NCBI GenBank assembly: GCA_026419785.1
Contig: JAODTK010000134.1
Span: forward strand, 124,001-188,000
Reading direction: 5' to 3'
Length of the DNA: 64,000 nucleotides
Source of the DNA: Sclerodactyla briareus
Taxonomy: Eukaryota; Echinodermata; Holothuroidea; Dendrochirotida; Sclerodactylidae
This document shows positions 1 to 11,083 of this stretch, one piece after another. A program made the position numbers and the translations under genes. Position 1 is the first letter of the stretch. Each line of letters opens with the position of its first letter. Below the pieces are notes generated by a model. The model made no database searches, was not told the DNA's origin, and was given only the letters and a program-made list of their open reading frames with translations.

Positions 1-652
1 TTCATATTCTTACGCTGGAGAAAGAAAACAGTATGCTCTTTAGTAGTGTAACGATGCGCACACGGGGTATTGTGTTATCTTATGTTATGTATTTTTTGGG
101 CACGCGTTGTTGTTGTTGCGGCGTGCGTTTTGCGTACGCATTGTGACAATGGACTTGGGATGAGGAATTACGCGTATGTTTGTTGTGTGTTTGGTTGGTT
201 TTGAAGGGTTGCTGGATGGGAGAGAACGATGTGGGATGGCTGGTGTGGTTACGGTGCAAAGGGGATGTCTCCAAAATGCAGTCGTGTGTTGAAGTTTTGT
301 TTGGACCTGGGTCATCGGCTGAATTGAGTGAGATTTATTATAATTTATTTGCTGATTTATAATCTGCTGCCAGTCAGACACTTCATTCATATTCGGTAAT
401 CATAAATCTTCGATTTGAACTACAAATTGTATAGGGGCGGGCATGGGGGAATATATAGCAGTTAACACTAATTCGATAATTTCTATTCATTCATTTGGGT
501 TTGTACAAAATTCTCGGCTGCTTTCCATCGATACCCATTCCTTGGAAGGTTAGTTCCCTCTGCCGCAGATGCCAGTCAGGGTCGTAGCGGGCCTGTAAAG
601 TTAACGGCCATATTCCTGGACTGCACCGAGTGCAAACCCCCGAACTTTTACT
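1..652. other. no recognisable gene
   Basis: This stretch upstream of the Ty3 5' LTR contains only short reading frames of biased GT/AC-rich composition with no motif I recognise. I see no tRNA, splice-like or repeat structure that I can name. Confidence 0.5.
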
Positions 653-1304
653 TAGTAGCGAAAAGAGGTGCATTTTGATATCTTTTCTAGTAGTAGTTGT
701 AGCATACTACTAGCCTGGGCTATGTCCTAAGTTAACTGTAGCCTAAGCTGTGCTGTAGCACAGCGTAATGTTAGGCGATATGAGTATTTTCACTGTCTAG
801 GTTTGTAGCCTATCTTATCTTCCTCTCTTTTTTCACACATTCATTTGTTTTTTGTTTTAGGTCTGCTATTTTATCTCCTTCGTTAGCAACGGAGTGAGTA
901 CGCGGGTGCATGCAACAATCACTTTTTCCGGCGCAACTATTACTGTAACTTACTGGATCGCTGACCCTCGCTTATGGGACGCGATTGTGACTTTTGTATT
1001 TTTGCGTGATTTAGAATTGGAAGAATCAGTTGATGGCCCGACTGTCCGACTTCCGCTGAGGATTGTCCTGACCTGTTGCTGAGTGTGAATTACGTTTTCG
1101 GTTTTATATGATTATACAAGCTTAGTAAAGTTTTCTTTATATAATATTTAACCCGCTCCGATTGAGCTCACAAGTGCCATTTCTTATTGAATATGTCTCT
1201 CTTTTGTTTATTCTGGGTCTCCTGTTATTCTCTGCTATCGGATCGTCATATCGGTATGAGCAGCCAGTCCATTCATTTGATTGGATAGGAACCCGTAATT
1301 TACA
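653..1304 (+). repeat. 5' LTR of the Ty3/Gypsy element
   Basis: It matches 14335-15104 over its length with many single-base indels. Shared blocks include 'ctgggctatgtcctaag', 'gtagcctaagctgtgctgt', 'gttagcaacgga' and 'cattcatttgatt'. The 5' edge is uncertain by several bases because the expected TGTAGGG start is degraded. The 3' edge is taken at the shared ..ACA. It is shorter than the 3' copy, mainly through deletions around 840-900. Confidence 0.75.
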
Positions 1305-2430
1305 TTGGTAGTACTAGTGGGGTTATTGCTTGCTGGTTCGGAAAATAGATTTTTTATTCAATTTTCCGCATGAATATTAGGCTAAATTTTGAGTTGAATT
1401 CTAGTTTGGGATAGGACAGCTTAGGCTCTTTCTTTAGGCTCACAAAAATTTATTTTCATGCCATAATTAGCCTACACATTATTACGATACTAATATTTAA
1501 GTTAGCAACGCCCTTTTCATATGTATTGTCTATATCCTATCTATTAATTATTTTTCTTTATATCATTCTGAACATTATTTCTCTCCAGTCCCCCATCATT
1601 TCATTGCATTTCCCCCACCTTCCATGTTCTCAAGATTTTCTCTGTATGTTTCCCATCACTTCATGCCTATTCCCGTCATTTGCATACCCATTCCCTCTCA
1701 TTTGCATATGCCCCACATTTCCATGCAACCATAGAATATTCTTGCATTTGTTGGTCCGTTTATCTGTTTTGACTCCTGATGGCCACTGTTAATTGTGATT
1801 CTCTGATCATAGTATAATTATGAACACTAGTTAGAAACCCAGGATTACCTCGGACAAGTCAGCAATGGGTGATAGTACCTGCTGGACTATACGGACGACA
1901 AAACCGGACTGATGAGAAGGATGGATCAGTGGTCTATATCCCAATAGATCACAGATAAACCAACTTTTCCTCGGCCATCCACATAGCCCAGAACGACCGA
2001 GCGGGGTCGAATGCGACGTAATGCCGAGGGGCACTAAGGGCCTGGAGGACACCCGAGGACCAGGAGTGGAACTGGCATTACGTTACATGGGAGCATGGCA
2101 AAGAGGGAGATATTGGTTCTGACCCGAGGGACCGAAGCAGTCTCCGCCCAATCCTGGGCACCTGGATGGGATTTAACGCGAGATAAGACAATGCAGGTCG
2201 CCCTCATGAGCCGGTTTTACTCGAGGCAGCAGCAGCCGGGAGAGAAAATACGAGGCCCTGGGGCTACAAGAGGGGTACGCGAGTAATTACCGTTTTCCCC
2301 GTACCAAACCATGACACCGTACTCCGGGACCGTTTCCTCGAAGAACTCTCCAACTTTGCGCTGAAGATGGAACTGAGGAAAGGAGTTCGAAGGGAGCCAT
2401 CATGTGACTTGTCTCCAAAATCAGAGATAG
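1305..2430 (+). pseudogene. Ty3 leader and gag remnant (weak)
   Basis: This is the interval between the 5' LTR and the first pol-side motifs, where gag should lie. Reading frames are short and switch constantly. I see no convincing CCHC knuckle. Part of it (about 1589-1735) is a degenerate T/C-rich array of roughly 25-28-base units around 'tcccatcatttcatgcat', which explains the 88-residue open frame there. Assignment to gag is by position only. Confidence 0.35.
1589..1735. repeat. degenerate short tandem repeat (about 25-28-base unit)
   Basis: Recurring 'ccc atcatttcat gcat', 'cccatcacttcatgcc', 'gtcatttgcata' and 'ctcatttgcatatgcccc' segments follow one another. The open frame over this stretch is low-complexity and probably not a gene. 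Confidence 0.4.
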
Positions 2431-3330
2431 GCAGTGAGCCTGGGGGAGGATATCACCAACATAGGTCGGAGGAGGCTGCTCTTCAACAAGTGCGAGCCAT
2501 ATAACCAGCGAGGGAGACTACACCCACTCAAACCAGAACAACATTCCGAAGCTCACCACCCCCAACTTACCCGAGTGGTGTCGCGAAATGGAGAAGGCCT
2601 TCAGCACGATGAGAGCGCAACTTCAGGAGCTGCAGATGGCCCTGGGCACACTGGACAGGGATTCGGCAGGAGACCAACCTGTCGCTTTCCACGGAGGATG
2701 GGCAGCAATCTGCACAAGAATTAATACACCGGGACACATCGAACGTAGACGTCCAGGAGGCCAGCGGGAAAACAACTACCGGAGCAGCCACCCATGTTTG
2801 GGTATGAACGCAATCCAGCGATGTAAGAAGCAGCGGTTTGGTGGACCAGAGGAGTACACATCACCTGCTCCTGGACTTCCCTGACGTACTGATGCAGATG
2901 ACCAACAACCACAGAACACACGACAGAGATCCTTCTGGAAAGCTGGGAAGAGTTGTTCTCAGTCACGTCAACTGTGAAGGCTCGCAACGAGGTTATCATC
3001 GACAGCGACTGCACCATGAGCGATACGCTGCCAGTACCAGTAATGCTTTGAAGTTCAACCACATGGAAAGCAACCTGCCGAAGAACATCTTGATAGCCAA
3101 GTCTCTTGGGTCGTCCTAACACACTGACGATGTATGTCAGAGTCATGAATGTGGGAGAACAAGACATACTGCTGCGACGAGACGTAATTGGCCGAGCTTA
3201 TTTGATGGCTGAAGTCCCTACCAACCAAACCTCGGAGATCAACTAACACGGTCGACGACACGACCACTGGAGGTTGACGTTCTTCAACACATCGTTGACG
3301 AACTCTCCTCCGTGACATTCCCGGCAGTCC
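2431..3330 (+). pseudogene. Ty3 gag end / protease-side region, frameshifted
   Basis: Plus-strand frames here include a helical, charged segment near 2588-2660 (MEKAFSTMRAQLQELQMAL), typical of a gag capsid-side coil. Further on, around 3130-3220, a segment ending in ILLRRDVIGRA matches the kind of sequence that closes a retroviral-type aspartic protease domain. I could not place an intact D-T/S-G triad. Several frame changes are required to connect the pieces. The assignment rests on position directly before the reverse transcriptase. Confidence 0.45.
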
Positions 3331-4250
3331 ACATTGACAATGAGGAACTCACCTTGCTCGGAAGAAACCGCCGCATTGCAACACTTCCTGCAGAGCATCA
3401 GCACGTCTTCTCCATCACCCACAGCATCCCTACTTGAGATGCCGCCACCAATCCGGGAGAAGACACAGATGATACCGCTGAAGTTGTACCAGGAAGTCAA
3501 GACCCACCTAAGCAGATGCTGGGATAATGGAGTCATCAAAGGAAGCTACAGTCCCTGGCACTCCCTAGTACCTGGTGAGACGCAAAGACGGGAGGATTGG
3601 CATGTGTATAGACTACGAAAACTGAACAATGCTACCAGGAAGGATACTCCCTCTGCCTCGGATAGAGTATTCCTCACGCTCTGGAATACACGATAACTTT
3701 CTCCAATCTGGACCTATCAGCGCTACGGCAAGTGATGTCACCCAGAACACACTTAAGCGCTTCACACCACCGATGATTGTTTGAGTTCCAATGGATGCCT
3801 TTCCTGTTTATGTAAGCGCCCGGCTCATCACGAGGCTCATGGAGAGATGTTTGGGTGATCGAACTACGAATCTGAATCGTCCTTCCTACATAGATGACAT
3901 CATCGTGTACTCAGCCGATTTCAACTCCCACCCCCTCCTATAGGCTTGGATGTGTACTGAAGCGCGATGACCATGGTTCAAGTGAAGCCATCTAAGTTTC
4001 ATCTCCCCTGCAATCAGTCCGTTACTACCTGGGACACATGGTCTCTTCAGAAGGTGTCTCGTCGGCAGATCCAAGATATCAGGTTCAAAGAGTGGCCAAT
4101 ACCCAACATCGTCAAGGATGTCATATGTTTCCCCTGGTATGGGAGGATTCTACCGACGATTCATACGGACTTCTCCAAGATTGCCAATCCCTTGTACCAA
4201 TTGACAGCAACGCAAGAAAGGACCACCACCGAAGTTCAAATGGACACGCA
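3331..4250 (+). pseudogene. Ty3/Gypsy reverse transcriptase, frameshifted
   Basis: RNA-dependent DNA polymerase of the Ty3 type. Visible landmarks in order are the N-terminal 'HSIPT' / 'MIPLKLYQEVKTHL' region (about 3415-3510), 'VIKGSYSPWHS' (3533-3565), 'DYRKLNNATRKD' in split frames (about 3605-3650), 'FQWMPF' (about 3788-3805), and the catalytic YIDD at 3887-3898 followed by IIVYSA. Then come the thumb-side signatures LGHMVSSEGVS (about 4030-4065), WPIPNIVKDV, and 'DFSKIANPLYQLT' (about 4165-4210). The catalytic aspartates are retained, but at least six frame changes break the ORF. The closest known relatives are animal Ty3/Gypsy elements. Confidence 0.85.
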
Positions 4251-4700
4251 ATGCCAGGAAGCTTCCAAACCTTGCAGAAGGAGCGGGCATCCCCACCGAT
4301 TTTCTAGGATATGCCGCTACACGCTACGTTCCGGCTCTACACAGATGCTAGCAAGGCTGGGCTCGGAGCCGTGCTTGCGCAAGTTCAGGACGGGAAGCAC
4401 GCTCATCCTTATGCCAGGAGAGTCGTTCTAGGCAAGCAAACGATGCTAACTACAGTGCCTTCAAGCTGGAGCTGCTGGCGATGACATGGGCAGTCACCCG
4501 GAAATTCAGGTCATATCTCAGGGTTCAATTGACATCTACACTGACCACAATCCCCTCGTACATCTTCCAACGGCAGAACTGGAGCTATCCGCTAGCCAGT
4601 TTCAAGTATCGGGTGATCTAATGACTCGGGAAAGACAGGGAACAACGCTGATGCTCTGTCCAGAATTGCACGACCCGAAAGAGGCCCCACAACGGAACGC
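4251..4700 (+). pseudogene. Ty3/Gypsy RNase H domain, frameshifted
   Basis: The RNA-strand degrading domain directly follows reverse transcriptase. 'YTDASKAGLGAVLAQVQDG' (about 4334-4395) carries the first catalytic aspartate. 'YTDHNPL' (about 4537-4557) carries the TDHxPL motif, and 'NNADALSR' (about 4640-4665) is the terminal motif with the last catalytic aspartate. The domain is spread over three frames. The coding sequence continues as a poorly readable tether to about 4960, where the BEL/Pao element is inserted. Confidence 0.85.
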
Positions 4701-4963
4701 ACTTCCATTCGGAGGATGACGAGGTTTTGTATTTCAGCAGGAGGGGATTGTCCAAAACCAGATCAAGACACAGACCATGACTAACAACTAACCCATGGGG
4801 ACCGAGAAAGCACGGAAGAACCCCATTCTCCCTAGTTTCTGGCGAATACGAAAAACAAAAAAATTTTTGGAATAGCAGGCTTTGATCCCCCCCACGATCA
4901 GTCGAGGGAAATGCCGTAGCATCTGGAACGGCCACCGCCGATTGAAATTTCATCGGCTTCAAG

Positions 4964-4968
4964 GCTAC
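4964..4968. repeat. target-site duplication GCTAC (left copy)
   Basis: Five bases immediately before the BEL 5' LTR are repeated exactly after its 3' LTR at 11647-11651. Confidence 0.85.
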
Positions 4969-5553
4969 TGTCCGCGGTTTGGCGATAGATATAATTTTGT
5001 TATTAGCGCCGCACTTTGGACTGCTGAGAACCCGTGCAGTATGCCTGAATTCAGCTCGGTTTTTGCCTGTAATTTTGATTGGCCTACGAAGTGAGTTTGA
5101 CGTTATCACATGTTTTTCATACATTGTAGAGAAAGCTCGGAGTAATGTTTGGCGGGGCGAATGATAGGAGATTATTTGTTTAATTATGAACTTAAAATTT
5201 TGTTGTGTCAAAGCGAGCGAGCGGCAGTACTGTAATTATCATTGGTCTAGATTGTGCGAAAGTGAACAAGTTAGTTGGGGGCGCATTGGTCAGCGGGTGT
5301 TTAAGGTTGGAACGTGTATCTGTTGTGGGGGGCCAAGTTGACATGAGTGCGATTTGGATATGATGTTTTTCTATCAAGGCATATGTACCTCGTATGCAAT
5401 TACCAATTTTGATAGTATGATTGTGTTTTATTAGATGATTTATTTAGTTTTCATGTTTGTACTTGCAGATTCGAACCCACTCAGTGCTGAAGTGAATAAA
5501 GGTTCCGAGTTTACATGGGGCATAAACATCAAGTGTTCTGATTCGAGCTTACT
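4969..5553 (+). repeat. 5' LTR of the BEL/Pao element
   Basis: It is a 585-bp copy of 11084-11646. Long shared blocks are 'ttggcctacgaagtgag', 'gattatttgtttaat', 'gttagttgggggcg' and 'tagatgatttatttag'. 'tgaataaagg' near the end contains an AATAAA polyadenylation signal. Differences between the two copies are mostly one-base insertions or deletions. Confidence 0.9.
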
Positions 5554-6420
5554 TCGACTTTTCAGCCACACGTACCAACTCGCAGTTAGCAGATGGAGGT
5601 GGCAAACACGCGCAGTCTGTGGAAAAGGCCGCCATGACAAGGGCCGGAACTCCGTTTCAAATAGCATTGCGGGTGATGAGTCGGTGTAGTACTTGAGCTC
5701 CTGTTCGGGGATCTGACCGAAGCATGGAAAAAGGTGAAATGGTGCATGAAGAGCTCATGATGATCCTGGACGCAGCCTGAAGTAGGACGAGCATGACGAT
5801 GGATTAACGTCCCTAGATCAGAAAAATCAACCTGAATGAGGCGTGACTTTGTGGGGTACAAGAAAAAGGCTGAAGCAATGCCCAAGTCGGACATCGGAAT
5901 TAGTGAGGCTTGCCAGACCAAAGGCACAGGGCCAACCCTCCAAATGAAGAAGATGGAACTGCGGAAGTTTGAAGGCAGGTGCGAGAGTGACCACAGACAC
6001 AAGCCCGGAGCTTTCTCCTTCTCGGTTTGTTGTTCCGATCACCGACCCAAAACCAAGAGGATTCGGCTAACGGGCAATCTCTGGGAACCAGAACCCCGAA
6101 CTGCTCTGTTACCTTGAATATTATATCGCTCGAATGTGGGAGACGACTTGATGAAAGATATGGAGACAACGTTCACTTATTTGATGCCTTGATTGGGACG
6201 TGGAGAAGATGAGAGTCAGGATGGAAGAGAGGAAGTTGGTGACTTACATCGATGCAGTTGAACAGAGCTTCTACAACCGTTCAAGAGAGCTGGGATGGAG
6301 CGAGAGATGGCCCCACACCAGTTCGTTGGCGGAATTGAGCGGAAGCGTCTTCCTCCATCGTGTCAACGTTGGTGCGCTACATGCATGAGGATGCCTATGG
6401 AGTAGGCAAGATGAACAGGC
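5554..6420 (+). pseudogene. BEL/Pao gag (DUF1759-like), frameshifted
   Basis: Structural polyprotein part of the BEL element. The clearest segment, at 5836-5970, reads 'MRRDFVGYKKKAEAM', then 'LQMKKMELRKFEG'. The latter is the LPKLxLPxFxG-type start of the DUF1759 gag domain. Later segments around 6080-6200 ('GRRLDERYGDN') and 6200-6390 are compatible with the helical remainder but are in different frames. No intact frame exists. An AUG near 5836 or further upstream cannot be fixed because of the indels. Confidence 0.6.
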
Positions 6421-6479
6421 TCCCAGAACTTTTGAAGTTTCTTATAAAAGAACGTAAGAGTGTGGAGTAGCAAGTCAGG

Positions 6480-6720
6480 GTCAGGTCCACACACCTGCAA
6501 TGGCTGTAGCTCACACCGTTGAAGTTTTGTTCACAGGTAAATTCTGATACATGACAATGCCAACTGATACAGCTGCATGTAAGGTGTATTTGGCCAAGAC
6601 GCCAAAGGGTCGATTCCATTGGCCAAGGAACGCAGGGCTTGTTTTAGCTCTTAGGCTGGGGTCATCCGTTTGTCCAATGCCAACAACAGAAGCCTTGTGG
6701 TGTGCTCTGTGCATCATCCC
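6480..6720 (+). pseudogene. BEL/Pao gag zinc-knuckle region, interrupted by a SINE
   Basis: After correcting single-base slips by eye, cysteine/histidine-rich signatures appear. There is a CxxC near 6495-6510 (CNGC), then CFSC..LGH near 6635-6665, a CQQQKPC piece near 6683-6700, and a C..HH ending at about 6716. BEL gag/pol junctions carry two CCHC/CCHH nucleic-acid-binding knuckles of this form. The reading ends at the histidine pair because the tRNA-derived SINE begins at about 6720. Confidence 0.6.
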
Positions 6721-7094
6721 GCTTGGTCCGCACGTTGGTAGAGCATCCGCTGTTCCACCACCCGGTAGGCCGGGTTCGAATCCCGTCGGTCATTACCAAA
6801 GACTTTAAAATGGGCCTGTTTTGCCTTCTTGCTTGGCCGCTCAGCCTGAGGAGTAGGAAATGGCAAAAATTGGGGTAGGCAATCTGTTTAATTAGTTGCC
6901 GTCGTCGTGTGAGTACCCCCTCTTCACTTAAGTCCCCGCAAAAGAGGCATCGGCTTGTTCCGTGTACCTGTGAAGGTTTCGCCGCTGAACGCTTCGTGCG
7001 ATATATCCAGGTCCCCGCACCCTTCTGGGCCATCTTATAGTAGGGTCCCTTTGTCCGGCAAGTTGATGAGTAAAAAAAAAAAAAAAAAAAAAAA
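6720..7094 (+). mobile_element. tRNA-derived SINE inside the BEL element
   Basis: A tRNA-like head has an A-box-like 'ggtccgcacgttgg' (6725-6738) and a canonical B box GGTTCGAATCC (6773-6783). It is followed by an unrelated body and a pure 23-A tail (7072-7094). This is the architecture of a Pol III-transcribed SINE. It lies between the gag knuckles and the pol part of the BEL element, so it arrived later. A degenerate match (gtgcatcat before, gcgcatcac after) could be the target duplication. Confidence 0.7.
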
Positions 7095-7880
7095 TACTCA
7101 CTTCATGCGCATCACGATGTCCTAGTGCCCGGCTGCAGCTGTATCGGTTGATGCTGTACTATGGCGCAAATGCATTCATGTCTAAGGGGACAAATGTCTT
7201 CTTGCAGTTATGGCAGTTTCCCAGTGGGCATGAAATGACTGACCCACCCTTTGGGATAGTTGCGCCATATCAATCGCTGATCACACATGATGCCGCAAGC
7301 GAATCGGTGCCAAGGGTAGTTCCAGTGAAGGTGTCCCAATGACAAAGGTGGTGGCATTCATGGCAACATCGACAGCTGTGTCCTATAGAGTCCCATGCTG
7401 GATAGGAATGGGTAGTGCTGTTCGATTATTTAGGCCTTATGGGATTGACCCGAATTACTACCCGATTCTGCCAAGTGAGTGGGGAGAACCTGGATCACTT
7501 AGCAGGGTTGTTCAAGGGGGTCCATCATGCCTAGTGACATCAATAGCCCAAAAAACACCTTGGGGGAGTGTATGCTTCCTGGTAGGTTGAATACGCTGAC
7601 TACCGTACCACCCGTGAAAACGCGTCTAGCGTGCACCTTCTGTTGCTGCGAAACAGGTTTGGGAGACAGTGCCTGGTTGGGTCCCATGATTCACTTGACT
7701 GGGGGAATAGTCCATGCAAGTTAAATTCATCATGTCAAGCTGCTAAACTCCCTGAAGTTTTCTAACAATTGATAGCCTGGTGGTTTACTTGTGAGCTCAT
7801 GTGGGTGTTGTAAATGTGGCAAGTGCCCACTAGGGGCAAAAAACCTGACCCTGAGAGGAAATGAATTAAACCGGATAGAA
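7095..7880 (+). pseudogene. BEL/Pao protease and linker region, frameshifted
   Basis: This interval lies between the gag knuckles and RT, where the aspartic protease belongs. Readable pieces include 'PPFGIVAPYQSL' (about 7229-7275) and, at 7339-7440, 'SYRVPCWIGMGSAVRLF'. The GSAVRLF part is in the place of the L-D-T/S-G-S active site, but a clear DTG or DSG is not present. This could be an indel effect or real loss. No other domain is recognised. Confidence 0.45.
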
Positions 7881-8690
7881 GAGAACTCACTTAGTAGGTG
7901 ATAGAGGGTTTCCAAGTACCGCATAGGATTAGGGATCCCAAGGACCTGCCGGACAATCGTCAGGTGGCTGTAGCAACCTTGAAGTCGTTGGAGAGACGCC
8001 TCAAGAGATGTCCCCTGATAAGGCAGAATCCTACATGCCCAGATCAGATATGCTGCTCGTGGTGTGGGGCAGGAGTTGACTGTTGAGCTGAATGTTACGA
8101 TTGTCCAATTCATTACTATCACATCACGGAGTCGAGAGGCCGGATAGTGAGAGCACGCCATTGCGTATTGTATTTTAAACATTAGCGCGAACGACAAGGG
8201 CCATATTCCCTGAACCAGTTTGGCAAAGGGGCCCGACTGGGTGAACTCCCTCCTGCAGTGTCTTGTTGCGGTTTAGAGAGAACCCATGCCCTTGTCGGAT
8301 ATTCAGCCATGTTTCACAACGCGTTTGGACTCGCGTTACTGGATCAGCATTGTCAACAGATTGCTGTGCGATGAGATTTGGACCCAGAACCAACCACCGA
8401 TACTACTGGTAACCGCCGTTAACTTTGGGATGACCATCTGCGACCATTGCGACGGTGTCACTGGCGGAAAAACCTCCGCGATGGTTCGATCGATTCGCCG
8501 GAGGCAGCAGGACCAATAGGCTACCAACTGTCTACTGATGACATCCGGTAATGCCTTCCCGCTCTCCCAAGAAGGTAGAGAGCAATGCAAGAGCAGATTG
8601 ATGAGTTGCTCAAACGGGGCAACTTCGCCATCAAGAAGTGGACATTCTTCCCCCCCCCCCCCCCCCCCTGCGGTGAGGGTGATGGTGCCT
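7881..8690 (+). pseudogene. BEL/Pao reverse transcriptase, frameshifted
   Basis: The start is marked by 'DLPDNRQVAVATLKSLERRL' (about 7942-8000), the LPxNRxxAxxRLxSLExRL signature at the beginning of BEL RTs. 'NDCPIHYY'-like and 'KGPxLNQ'-like pieces follow (8090-8230). 'YSAMFHN' (8299-8320) corresponds to the DIxAMFHQ motif with the first catalytic aspartate region. A 'TDDIR' segment at 8534-8550 sits where the Y-x-D-D box is expected, one slip away from a good match. A run of 19 C at 8650-8668 probably hides another length error. Confidence 0.7.
8650..8668. repeat. poly-C run of 19
   Basis: It is an uninterrupted C homopolymer inside the BEL pol region. It disrupts the frame, and its length is unreliable in most sequencing technologies. 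Confidence 0.8.
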
Positions 8691-9640
8691 CATGGGCGGC
8701 CAGGGTGAAAAGGTACTCGGTATTAGTTGGAGAGCTTGTGAGGACGTTTCAACATGCTTGGTAATGCACAGACCTTCCAAATGTACCAGGGGTGCTCACC
8801 AAGAGAATTTGTTGGTAAGTTCAATTTCCGTGGTGTTTGATTCCTTGGGCTTTTGCTCACAACCCTTCATGGTGAGAGCCAGATCCTTTGAGGAGCCTCT
8901 GGGGGGCTAAGTTGAATGGATTAGCCTCTTAGTGATCAGACAAAGCTGGATGTTATGGCTTGTTTGAAGACCTAGAGGCAAACATCGCAATTGTAAGTTC
9001 AGCATGCGATGCATCAAAGCCACCAAGGGCGAAACCATGCGGTTCCTTTCCAGTGCTGGTAATGTTCTCTGAGGCTTCACCAGCGTTGGGGACAGCTGCC
9101 TATGCACGGTACGAGTTGTGGTGGCACTTTGTCTGCGCAGCGTATCTCTAGCAGAGTCGGGTGTCCCCCTCGAGAATTGCAATATTGTTAGGCTCGAATT
9201 GAGCGCAGCTGTCCATGATCAAAAGGCTCGCAAGTTACATCCTCAATGAGACTAGGATAGACTTTTGGGCGAGTTTCACCTGGTGGTAGCCAGATCTTCG
9301 TCAATGATCCAGAAAGAAAGCAACGTCTTCAAATCTTTTGGCTGCCACTAGGATTGGCGAGACACAACAAGACACTAGTCCCCACGATTGGTGGTGGTGC
9401 GCTGGCGAGGTTAATATAGCTGACTTCATCACAAGGGGAACTTGCCATCTGACATTGGCCCATGTATTCTTGGAGGCAGCCCAGGGGTTTCTATCTGAGC
9501 TAGCCGAACAGTGGCCAATAGCTCAGAGTTGTGTCGAGAGCAGCCTGCCTGATAGAGTGAAGGTGGGTGAGGGCGCATGCTTTTGGGGTCGAGGTTGGCA
9601 ACTTTTGCCAAGTGCATTGACCTGATAGGTTCAGTAGTTA
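8691..9640 (+). pseudogene. BEL/Pao A17/RNase H-like region, frameshifted
   Basis: 'PVLVMFSEASP' (about 9051-9083) matches the VFSDASP motif. 'SRVSPLEN..IVRLELSAAV' (about 9156-9215, two frames) matches the KSRVAPLKxxxIPRLELxAAV block. 'RLASYILNETRIDFWA' (about 9225-9270) follows, and 'RIGETQQDTSPHDWWW' plus 'GEVNIADFITRG' (about 9350-9440) matches the RVxEIQxxTxPxxWRxVPGxxNPADxxTRG block. This motif series is specific to BEL/Pao. Motif order is intact, while frames shift at least five times. Confidence 0.85.
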
Positions 9641-10600
9641 CATGAAGCTTCTGGAGGGTGCTGCCCGCGTGTATGGCAATGTATGCTCACACGAAGATTA
9701 GGGTCATTGCTGATGAGCCTACTTGCTGAGCCATGGCTAAGGCTGAGGCCATTCTGGGTAGAGAGGCCCATTACCCCTTTGAAGCAAATGCTGAAAGTGC
9801 CAAGGACCAGTTTGATAGGATTTATGCGCGGTTGGGTCCCAAGCTTCGTGCAGATGGTATCATATAGTCGTGGGTGGCGATCCAGGATCATGTGCATTCA
9901 CTATGACCATGAAGGAAAGTGCCACTGCCTTCATATGATCATCGCTTCTGCCGGCTATCTGCTGCCCACGTGCATGAGGGGGCATATTGGGGTGCAGGCA
10001 ACAGTGTCCAAAATCCGCAGTTCATACTGGATTCTCGGGGTTCACCGTATGGTAAAAAGCGGTAAATATCATTGTGTGAGGTGTAGGCGCTTTGACAGGA
10101 GAGTTTGGTGGCACAATGGCACCTTTGCCGTCGATCGACTGAAACCCCCTCACCACGTGAAATATGTTGGGTATATCTTGTTTGGGGTCCGTAAGTACCA
10201 GAGTGAAGTGAATCAGAGGGGCCAGAGGAAAAAGGCACTATGGGGTTGTGTTCAATTGTTTTCTGATAGAGCAGTGTATGTAGATGTTGCCAGTGGGTAA
10301 AGACACTGATGCATTTTTAACAAGGTTTTCCGGGAGGTTTGTGTCATTGAGGGGATACCCAAATGAAGTTTACAGTGATTCTGTCCGGATCAGTTTGAGT
10401 GCAGCGCTAAGGAGCTGCAGGCAGTTGGGGTCGAGCAACTCTTCACCTGGAAGTTCTCACTTCCAGATGCACCCTGGCAAATGGGTGGTTCGAAAGTCTG
10501 ATTAGGGGATCAAGAAGTTCGTTGTTGTTTCAATATGGGGACACAGTTGCCAACATTTAGAGCGAGCTCCAGACTGTCATGTTTGAAGTCGCTATCTGGT
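9641..10600 (+). pseudogene. BEL/Pao integrase, partly open
   Basis: This strand-transfer enzyme is open over 9683-10300 (205 codons), the longest open stretch of the element. The H2C2 finger is visible as 'MRGHIGVQATVSKIRSSYWI' (about 9974-10034), then 'KYHCVRCRRFDRR' (about 10063-10102). The catalytic core shows 'LFSDRAVYVDVASG' (about 10256-10300, end of the first half). In the next frame come 'RGYPNEVYSD' (about 10350-10383, second catalytic aspartate) and 'SAKELQAVGVEQLFTWKFSLP' in pieces up to 10465. The final glutamate helix near 10490-10600 is not clear. Confidence 0.85.
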
Positions 10601-11060
10601 ATGAGCGGCCAAAGGCAGGCCATCCTCCCGATCCAGAGGATGGGTCTCTTGGCAACCAAAAACATGCCCTCCTAGGACGGCAGCTGGGATGGTGTGCCTG
10701 AGGAATGTTTTGAGGACAAGGTAAACCCGAAGGACAGGCACAAATTTATTCAAGTCCTTGTGGAATGCCTTCTGGAAGAGTGACACAGGTTTACTTCCGT
10801 GCTCTGATTGTGCGCAGAGTGGCACGTCTGAAAAAACGCACCTCCAGTGATGATTTGTACTTGTTCAAGACATTAATGTTGTCAGGAGAATGGCGTCTCG
10901 GGAGGGTTTTGAGGTCTTCCCGACAATGCGTGGGTTGGTGCTCAATGATGAAAGTGAAAGTTTTAGGAGAGAATGGTGCTGTGACCGTTGTCAAGAGAGC
11001 AGTGGAACGAACTCTTTCGTTTCTTCTTCCAGTTGAGAGCATTAACTACATTATATGGGT
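10601..11060 (+). pseudogene. BEL/Pao C-terminal DUF5641 domain, frameshifted
   Basis: The C-terminal domain is typical of BEL/Pao and follows integrase. Pieces readable in order are 'PPDPEDG' (about 10623), 'VPEECFEDKVNP' (10697-10730), the W-H-V-S-K-R region seen as 'VARLKKRTSSDDL' (about 10815-10860), and 'GEWRLGRVL' (10887-10915). The end reads 'FLLPVES' (about 11015-11038), as in the RPxxKLVLLLPxE ending of the family. The frame changes at least three times, and a stop near 11045 precedes the purine tract. Confidence 0.75.
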
Positions 11061-11083
11061 TTGGATGTATTTTGGCGGGGGAG

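Noticed and set aside
1526-1792. 88-codon hydrophobic frame
   Set aside because: It covers a degenerate T/C-rich tandem repeat in the Ty3 leader.
4618-5211. 197-codon minus-strand frame
   Set aside because: It is antisense to Ty3 pol and crosses into the BEL LTR, so it is a shadow frame.
6720-6800. Functional tRNA gene
   Set aside because: A and B boxes are present, but no cloverleaf with paired acceptor and anticodon stems could be formed, and a SINE body with A-tail follows.
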